DNA from: Penicillium oxalicum
Taxonomy: Eukaryota; Ascomycota; Eurotiomycetes; Eurotiales; Aspergillaceae
Assembly (NCBI RefSeq): GCF_001723175.1
Contig: NC_064655.1
Coordinates: 124,001-188,000, forward strand
Length of the DNA stretch: 64,000 nucleotides
Direction: 5' to 3'
Shown: in pieces, positions 57,703 through 64,000 of the stretch
Numbering within the stretch: the stretch's first letter is position 1
How the letters are laid out: each line of letters opens with the position of its first letter
The notes under the pieces: model-generated
The model's database searches: none
What the model saw: the letters and a program-made list of their open reading frames with translations, nothing else
What the model was told of the DNA's origin: nothing
Position numbers and translations under genes: made by a program

Positions 57703-59276
57703 CTACGGAACCTCTGAGGAATTACTACTGGAGGGGGAGTTTGTGGTTGAATTGATTGGATGGTGTCTTAGACTTTTCAATGGTAGGATTTGGGTCAGAT
57801 TCTGGTGTGGGTGGGAATTGTCCTGGTATAGTCCTTCTCTCAATTGACGGGATTGGACTATTCGGGTTCCAGCGTGAAAAAATTCCTCCCTGGTTAGGAA
57901 TTGGGTCTCTAGGGATTTGGATTTCAGGATCCGGTCGAGTATCAGGGGCTCTTTTCCTCGGTTGTATCGGTAAAATTTTGCGATGTTGGGAAGGTTGTAA
58001 AATTGGGATATTTTGGTCCTCTGGCATGGTTGGTAGCACACTTGGAGGATTGGAGCGGGTTGGGGAAAAATTCGTCCCTCGCGCAATTCTGGGTCTTTTG
58101 GGAATTGGACTTGAGGAGGTGGAAGATCATGTCCCCTTCCTCTTTCCTGTTGGAGAGGTGGAATTTTTGGAGCATGGGAAGTTTGTGAAATTTGGATTTC
58201 TTCGTGGGTATCTGGGCTCATATTGGAGTGGGTGTTGCGGTCGGGATCTTCATGGTGGTCGTCATCCGCGCGGGTAGTATTTTGGGTAGGCCCATTTGAT
58301 CGTTTCACGGTTATGTCGGTTGTCTTTTTGACATTTTGGATCTTCATATCATGGAGCCTTTCTTGCATAATCTGTTCAATTCGATCATCTAGGTCCAATG
58401 GCAGTGTGGATGGTTCTTCCCAAAAGTCCACATCTCTTCTGATCATGACTTTTCTCTTGCATGGGTCGTAAATCCTGTATTGGTGGCCATTCTCACCATC
58501 ATATCCAACCAGGTATCCAATCCATGCCCTCGGGGCCATCTTTTGTCCTTGGGTTCGTTGTTCTTTTGGAATATGGACATAGGCTTTGGAATACCAGATG
58601 CGTAAAAACCCCAAATCGATTGGTTGCTTCACCCTGGAGCCATTGGTATCATGCCAGTACTCATTCCATCTTTCCAAAGGGGATAATTTTTCATTTGGTT
58701 TGCGGATTCGGTTCATGATGTAGGCAGTAGTAACCACAGCTTCAGGCCACAAAAATGCGGGAGCTTGGGGCGTAGCTACCATGAGGGTTCGGGCCCCCTG
58801 CATGATGAGATGTCCAGAGCTTTCAGCAACACCATTTTGTTCATGGGTGTAAGGGGCGCTTATTGAGAAAGTGCAACCCTTCTGCTCAGCCCATTCTTTG
58901 AATTTGAAGAAACTTCTGTCTCCATCTGTGCGGATTTCGGAAGGCCAAGTGCCAGTGGAAGTGAAGATACGCTTCAGCATTTGGATTAGGACATCCGAGG
59001 CTTGGCCTTTTGTCTTCATTGGAATAGCCCATCTGAACCTGGTGGCATCGTCAACTACGATTAGGACGTGTGATACATTCCCGATTCCAAGGGGAGTGCA
59101 TGGCTGGATATCAATGTGGATGAATTCCCATGGTATCTCAGAGCGTGTCTGGTTTGTGTGGGATACGATCCTCTTGGATTTTGCAATCTTGCAAGCTTCA
59201 CAATTGAAATGTTCGTCACCATAGACCTCCTCACCGATTTTGTGATGGTTGATTTTTGCGGTGGGCTGTCCAACAT
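57703..59276 (-). pseudogene. copia GAG-pre-integrase and integrase region
   Basis: The upstream piece (59061-59276) has the H...C-x2-C zinc-binding arrangement before the core (HFNCEACKIAK). The main frame (57703-59019) has the core with EIRTDGDRSFFKFKEW and SAPYTHEQNGVAESS (the D and E of the DDE triad), then the integrase C-terminal region and a long Pro-rich linker. A frameshift separates the two near 59040. Confidence 0.88.
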
Positions 59277-59442
59277 GACCTAGACGGCAATGGGCTACTT
59301 CTGGTGAAATTGTGGCAAAGGAATATGCGGTCGCTACAATTGGGGGGCCTTCTTTTCGTACGCCATGGATGGTTTGATTGAAGTGGCCTTCAGAAATGGG
59401 ACACCTCGTTTCCTGTATGCGTATGCCATGATCTTTTGTTCA

Positions 59443-60162
59443 TCATCTGGGTTGACAAAATATTCTCCCAGTCTTTCCAGCCCATTTTGTGGTCCTTGTA
59501 CATTTGGGTCGTGGACAGGAGGTTAAAGTCACCCATTGGCATGTATTCGCATTGTACATCAAGGGTTTTGGTGCCTTCTGGAGGATCAATTCAATTCGAG
59601 CGATCGCTTTTCCAAGAGATTTGACAGTTCTTCCATCAGAGGTCTGGCATTGATAGCCATGTGGGTCACTTTGGAATTTCACAATTGCATTTCCATCAAC
59701 ACAAATCGAGCGTGATGCACCTGAGTCAACGATCCACTCAGTAGAGGGGTTTCTTTTGATTGAGGCCATAGCAAGCTGGGGATCTGGGCGGTCGGCGAAG
59801 TCGAATTCTACTGCTGTGAGGGCGTAGTAGTACTCATCTTCTTCTTCACTAGCCTGCATTGCCATATTTGCGCTCGCATTATTGTCCGCATTGCCTCCCG
59901 TATTGGTATCTTCCTCTTCAAGATCCCTTCTATGGTTAGGATTGGGGTTGGGCCCCCTTTGAGGTGATCGAATTCTTGTTCCCATCATTCTTTCCAATAG
60001 AAATTGGCATTGTTGGATTTTGTTGGCTCTTCTGAGGATTTTGGAAGGTTTGGGTGGAATTCTGGGTGTTACCCCCGTTCTTCTTGATTCTGTTATTGTA
60101 CATTGTGGTCCACCCTTCTGGCGGTAGTCCATTTGGATTGTCCATGTTCCTCCATGGGGCAT
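59443..60162 (-). pseudogene. copia protease region
   Basis: EWIVDSGASRSICVDGNAIV contains the DSGAS active site of the retroviral-type aspartic protease, with FQSDPHGYQCQTSDG downstream. The frame overlaps the gag frame by more than 200 nt in another frame, suggesting a frameshift mutation or programmed shift between gag and pol. Confidence 0.88.
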
Positions 60163-61165
60163 TCACCCAGATACCTTTGACAGGCTTCCAATCTGGGGTT
60201 CGCGATGTAATGACCAAATGGGCGCAGTCCTTGGTGGCATGGCCTTTTCTTCCGCAAAAGAAGCAGTTACCGTTCGGGGCAACCTGATTTGGGCCTTCAG
60301 TCCATTCTTTTGCCCATTCCCATGGCGATTTACCTCTCGGAGGCATATGCTTCAACGGGAGGTATTCATGTTTGTCTGACGAGGGTTTTGAAGATTTTCC
60401 GGTTGTCGTGGTTGTGACGCTCGAGAATTGGTAATTCACAATTTCCAGTTCATGGATTACCTTAGTGAAGGTTCGGAAAAGGTCTGGTGCTGTGATCTTT
60501 GCAATGTTTTCGTATCTGTTGGAATAATCTGCTAGTCTGGCAGCCACAAAGGTTGGGATATCACTTTGCAATTCATCAAGAAGTAGGGAAACGATCATGC
60601 CTGGGGCAAGTTGGACTTCTTCCGTTGCTTTGGTGTAGGCACTGCGAAATTCATGCACAAAATCGATTGCCGATGGGTAGTCAGCTCGGTAGGTTCGTAG
60701 AACCCTGGTCACCTTCTTTTTGCTGGGAATGAAGCCGGTGGTATGGAGGGCCTTTTTCAAGCTAATGACATATTCATCAGCGAATTCGCATCGGAATCTC
60801 ATAGCTTTGACCATCGCATCGATGTCCTTCGAGATAGATTGTTGGAGCCATATCTGTATGGCATGGGAGTGTTCGACCCAAGTTTCTGCTTCGTCAGATG
60901 TCACTTTGGGCCTGTCACATTTTGGGTCAACGAGGCGATGGAGTCCTTTCTTTTTAAGGATTTGGCATGCATCTCTGAACCAGTCCTCGAAGTCTTCTGT
61001 TCTTTCCAACAATTCAAGTGGGTTGAGGGTGAATTCTTTGGGGGCGCCAGTAAGTTGGTTCACTGGCTGGCCTCGGGATTTCAGGGTAAAGAATTTGCTG
61101 TAGTCCTCACGAGATGCAGGGAATTCTTCAACCCCGGCCGCTTGGCCGAGATCTTCTTCAGCCAT
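59936..61165 (-). CDS. copia gag
   Basis: A 409-residue open frame starting at an ATG. It contains the UBN2-type gag region (WLQQSISKDIDAMVKAMRF, FVHEFRSAYTKATEEV) and a CCHC zinc knuckle C-FF-C-GRKG-H-ATKD-C near residue 290. It is the only large intact frame of the element. Its decayed paralogue is at 51380-53150. Confidence 0.92.
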   Translation of the reverse strand: MAEEDLGQAAGVEEFPASREDYSKFFTLKSRGQPVNQLTGAPKEFTLNPLELLERTEDFEDWFRDACQILKKKGLHRLVDPKCDRPKVTSDEAETWVEHSHAIQIWLQQSISKDIDAMVKAMRFRCEFADEYVISLKKALHTTGFIPSKKKVTRVLRTYRADYPSAIDFVHEFRSAYTKATEEVQLAPGMIVSLLLDELQSDIPTFVAARLADYSNRYENIAKITAPDLFRTFTKVIHELEIVNYQFSSVTTTTTGKSSKPSSDKHEYLPLKHMPPRGKSPWEWAKEWTEGPNQVAPNGNCFFCGRKGHATKDCAHLVITSRTPDWKPVKGIWVNAPWRNMDNPNGLPPEGWTTMYNNRIKKNGGNTQNSTQTFQNPQKSQQNPTMPISIGKNDGNKNSITSKGAQPQS

Positions 61166-61344
61166 GGTTGGTATTTGGGAATGTGATTGAGGTTTGGGTA
61201 AATTTGATGATTTGGTGATTTGGATAGGATTTGGGGATGGAATTTGGTAAGAAGGGAGGTTTGTGGGGGATTGTGGTGTTGTTGTGTTGTGGTGTGGTTT
61301 GAAGTGAGAGATGTTGATGTTGTGGTGGTCCTAGCAAACATCAA

Positions 61345-61510
61345 CAGACGCGTCTTTTCTTTTGGTGATATTGAATTTGGCTTCCACAGCCTGGTTGAAT
61401 TTGTTGATTTGATGAGTTTCTGGCTTCCACAGCCTGGTTGAATTTGTTGATTTGTATTTGGTGATCTGGTGATTTTGGTGATTATGGCTTCCACAGCCGA
61501 ATTTGGTGAA
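61345..61510 (-). repeat. copia leader repeats with short stem-loops
   Basis: Between the primer site and gag, three copies of TGGCTTCCACAGCC occur, two followed by TGGTTGAATTTGTTGA. On the element strand each gives GGCT-GTGGA-AGCC, a small stem-loop. The same triple is present in the decayed copy at 53348-53495. Confidence 0.75.
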
Positions 61511-61572
61511 CTTCGTGATTGGAAATTTGAGAACTTGTGGTTTTCACAAATTCAGGCCTCACTATTGCGATC

Positions 61573-61584
61573 GGGCTCATAACC
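61573..61584 (-). promoter_or_regulatory. primer-binding site complementary to an initiator tRNA anticodon arm
   Basis: Directly next to the 5' LTR the element strand reads GGTTATGAGCCC. Its complement GGGCTCATAACC is the anticodon stem-loop of eukaryotic initiator tRNA-Met (CAT anticodon). This is the half-tRNA priming known for Drosophila copia and yeast Ty5. Confidence 0.75.
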
Positions 61585-61763
61585 TGATAGACCTACAGGT
61601 CTACAAGGCAAGGAAGCAATCTGGAGGCGAGACAACTGGGATTGGGAAGTCTAGGGAGAAGGAAGAAGAGAGAGAGAGGGAAAACCCACGATGGGGGAAA
61701 AACCCTCAAGACACATGACCGCTGCTGGGCCTAGCAAACATCTAGAGAGGGCAAACTCTCTCA
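61585..61763 (-). repeat. copia 5' LTR
   Basis: 179 bp, differing from the 3' LTR at two positions (about 61676 and 61743). Confidence 0.97.
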
Positions 61764-61800
61764 ATGAAGGTATGTTTCTGACACCTAAAGGGGATGACAT
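61764..61800 (-). pseudogene. severed first codons of the RasGEF-like gene
   Basis: On the minus strand ATG at 61800 opens MSSPLGVRNIPS, then meets the target duplication. The frame matches the remainder of the gene at 55573 when the element and one ATGAA copy are removed. Confidence 0.6.
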
Positions 61801-62629
61801 ATTAGCTCATCATATTATGGGAGAAAGACGAAATGCCATAAGTACATGGCATGGACATACCTTTGTCTCCGCTGTGAATCGGTACGGTGGTGGCCATTTC
61901 GATTAAAAGATAGCGTTGAGGACAGTGCATGATACGGCATGGGTACAAAAATTATACGCGCAAGCTCCTCGCCAAGAAATCTCGAATCACATGCAGGAGT
62001 AGTCTGGGGTATAAGCACCCCCTGGACTGCAGTACTTTCCAAAGTAGGTCCAAACGCATCGAGTCAGTGAGAAATCACTAACCGGCGGGAAGTCCAGAAT
62101 CGCTGGATTGGCATTAAGCAGTTAAGGCTGCGACTACGAGATCAGCGTTCGCACAGTCTAGTCGCGTGGGCCCCACTCGACGATCAGCCTCCACAATATG
62201 GTTCCTAGGAGTCTGACCATTACAGAACATTTCAGTACAATAGATTTCGCAGAATGAAAACTCTTGTTTTTGGGTTGCGAGCAGTAGGAGTTCCGGGGAT
62301 TGTCTGAAACCAACGGTCACGCCTCAAAACGCTGGCGACCGCACGGGCCTCCGGTCCTCCGCAGCTTCTTGTTCCACCGTACTTTTCCCGCCATGCTTCG
62401 GCTATGCTACCTTTCTAGTTTGGTGCTAATGCAGGTCTGGATCCTGGAGCTGCCGGGATTATTTTGCGTAGCCGACAACATTGTTTGTGTGACTCTGACT
62501 AGGCATGAACTTTACCTGTGGCCGAACATCTGGCCGGGACACTCGGTTAACTGACCCTCCCGAGGCGGCTGTTATTCCTCTCCCTACACCCTCCAAATTT
62601 CTATTTCTACCTCGTCAAGGCTCTAGCAT

Positions 62630-63080
62630 GGCGTCCGTTCAAGTCCACTCCATGGAAGACCTGCCTGCAACAGGAACCAAAGTCCAGCAAGTCTCGCATG
62701 ATTATGTTCTATCTTGGCAATGTTTCGAGGAGAGTGTGAGCTATGCAGAGCACTCGATCTCGGTCCCAAAATATAACGACCTCGACTACACTTTAGCCTC
62801 GAATATCATCACGCATGGGGGGTTAACAACGCCATTGTACCCGTCGACTTCATTAGCAACGCCGGTGTATTCCTGGTACTGCATGCCGCAGCTTCAACCA
62901 GGCTCAATAAAATCAGAGCAGCTTGTCCACTCTTCTTCTTTGCCACTAAAAAGCCGCGACGAACGCTCAGCGATGACGACCGACGTCAGATTTGTTCATA
63001 CTATGAAAAGCACCGTGCAACGAATACTGCTATCGGTAGTAGGCCTAACACTCCTGACCTCTACATTTAATCCGACTAAT
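62630..63080 (+). pseudogene. HTH (CENP-B/ARS-binding-type) regulator N-terminal part, broken
   Basis: The first frame (ATG near 62630, MASVQVHSMEDLPATG) has Ser/Thr/Pro-rich low-structure sequence typical of fungal regulators. At about 62940 the frame shifts by one, and the other frame gives KKPRRTLSDDDRRQICSYYE, which resembles the start of the psq/CENP-B-type helix-turn-helix of fungal ARS-binding-like proteins. The helix region then diverges and ends in a stop near 63068; the rest of the DNA-binding domain and the DDE-like part are missing. I read it as a truncated pseudogene. The family call is from motif memory. Confidence 0.42.
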
Positions 63081-63317
63081 GGGTTTACTGACCTCTCTGT
63101 TTGAACAGAAGTGTTCGATGTGGATAGAACGTCAGTTGTTACTCGTTATTCATGCCCCCTTTTATGCTCTTTCCTAAAATAATGCTGTAGCTGTAGCACG
63201 GTCTCGAAAATCTTGAGTCGAAGAGAAAAATATCTCAGCCTCCGCCGTGAAAACAAAGGGCTTTCTCGAACGACGAAGCGTAAAGCCCCCAGTATTAGGA
63301 AGACAGTTCTAAAATAG

Positions 63318-63722
63318 ATGAGGAAAAGACAGCGACAAGGGTTGCAAGTGAGCGATGTGATGATTGAAGAGAAGGCATATTTCCTAGCTACTATTTGTGG
63401 CTGCCGCGAGCTCCAAGGAAGAGTAAACTTATCATGCTGGCTAAGCGAGCTCAGACAAGAGGCCAAGGCTCCAGATACAAAGCTGCCTGAGCTGAAGGAC
63501 TGCCCCCAAAGCAAGTGTGAGAGCTCGTATCACTTGATCGGTGACTCCGTTATTGTTTCTTATGACCGGAACTCCTTTGATTCCCCTGTTTATCCCAACG
63601 AAGGAGTCCTTGACCTACCTTGTCCCCTGCAGGACTACAAATCATCCGAGATGGACCATCAGCCACGGACGGCAGAAGGACATCGGGGCCTATTGGAAAA
63701 TCAGAACAACCGAAATATATGA
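63318..63722 (+). CDS. hypothetical protein, doubtful
   Basis: A 134-codon frame with an ATG start and composition compatible with protein (IEEKAYFLATICGCRELQ, SYDRNSFDSPVYPNEG). It has no recognisable domain. It lies just after the broken HTH gene and might be a fragment related to it. Confidence 0.25.
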   Translation: MRKRQRQGLQVSDVMIEEKAYFLATICGCRELQGRVNLSCWLSELRQEAKAPDTKLPELKDCPQSKCESSYHLIGDSVIVSYDRNSFDSPVYPNEGVLDLPCPLQDYKSSEMDHQPRTAEGHRGLLENQNNRNI

Positions 63723-64000
63723 TAGTTGGGTCTCATCAACGACACAGTGCTGGTAAATTGGCTCAATTGGATATCTGCTGATTAAATTCTGGGGTGCTCG
63801 CCAGAGACAAAGCTCGGGTTTGGTCCAGGTTGCACTCGAGATGCTAGCCTCAGCAAATTGAGGAACAAATATGTAGGCATCACTTTGGAAAAATGACCTG
63901 ATGTGAAAAATTAGGAGGAGTCTTATCAATAGTGTTGGTTGATGTGCGCACATACCTGATGCGCTCTCTCAACACCACTTTGTCTCTGGTGCCAACTAAC

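Larger units (their letters stand above)
55579..61763 (-). mobile_element. full-length Ty1/copia retrotransposon, 6185 bp
   Basis: It has two 179-bp LTRs (two differences), a primer site, a polypurine tract, and gag, protease, integrase, reverse transcriptase and RNase H in copia order on the minus strand. It is flanked by a perfect 5-bp duplication ATGAA (55574-55578 and 61764-61768). LTR similarity indicates a recent insertion, but pol is broken by several frameshifts, so it is probably non-autonomous. Confidence 0.97.

Noticed and set aside
57756..58277. Plus-strand 173-codon frame in the copia element
   Set aside because: It lies antisense to the Pro-rich integrase linker and is a compositional shadow.
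60743..61186. Plus-strand 147-codon frame over gag
   Set aside because: Antisense shadow of the intact gag frame, which has a zinc knuckle and conserved gag motifs.
1..64000. CRISPR arrays, rRNA or tRNA genes
   Set aside because: No regularly spaced direct repeats with unique spacers and no rRNA or tRNA sequence was recognised; the only tRNA similarity is the copia primer site.

Overview
The window looks like a gene-poor, repeat-rich accessory block from a filamentous ascomycete, most likely Aspergillus/Penicillium-like (Eurotiales). The evidence is short introns of about 45-70 nt with GT(A/G) donors, CTAAC/CTGAC-type branch points and AG acceptors, together with typical fungal families: a SesA-NACHT-WD40 NLR, F-box, APH kinase, DUF7587-like, HNH nuclease, SRR1-like, RNase III and AAA/DUF7025. 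The assignment comes from gene style only, because no species marker is present.

Layout. 1-7 kb: almost no supportable gene, only short degenerate coding scraps. 7.5-8.7 kb: an intact two-exon C4HC3 zinc-finger gene. 9-14 kb: eroded remnants (an ABC-transporter half domain and a kinase-like fragment). 14.1-17.9 kb: a hAT transposase with three in-frame stops, followed by a palindromic word array and an LTR fragment. 18.1-19.6 kb: a frameshifted APH-like gene and a small intact two-exon gene. 20-27 kb: remnants and one solo copia LTR. 27.7-30.8 kb: a C2H2 zinc-finger pseudogene, an F-box gene and a DUF7587-like gene. 33-37.6 kb: LTR copies and a frameshifted NLR with eight near-identical WD40 repeats. 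38.2-42.1 kb: an HNH gene whose 3' end is occupied by a solo LTR, then a nested island of LTRs and two hAT-type MITEs that record an inversion. 42.1-50.5 kb: a truncated AAA/DUF7025 pseudogene, two convergent small genes, an SRR1-like gene, a LINE scrap and an RNase III gene. 50.9-53.8 kb: a decayed, transition-mutated copia copy carrying two nested solo LTRs. 54.0-61.8 kb: a RasGEF-like gene split near its start codon by a full-length 6185-bp copia element with a 5-bp target duplication. 61.8-64 kb: a broken HTH-type regulator and nothing else clear.

Most genes here do not form a pathway. The coherent story is mobile-element activity: at least four LTR families (several as solo LTRs with perfect 5-bp target duplications), hAT elements and MITEs, a LINE remnant, and repeated damage to self/non-self-type host genes. 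The most informative hidden structure is the MITE pair at 41.0-42.0 kb. Their 8-bp target duplications match only if the DNA between them is inverted, which shows that an inversion occurred between them. No complete new biochemical system was identified.
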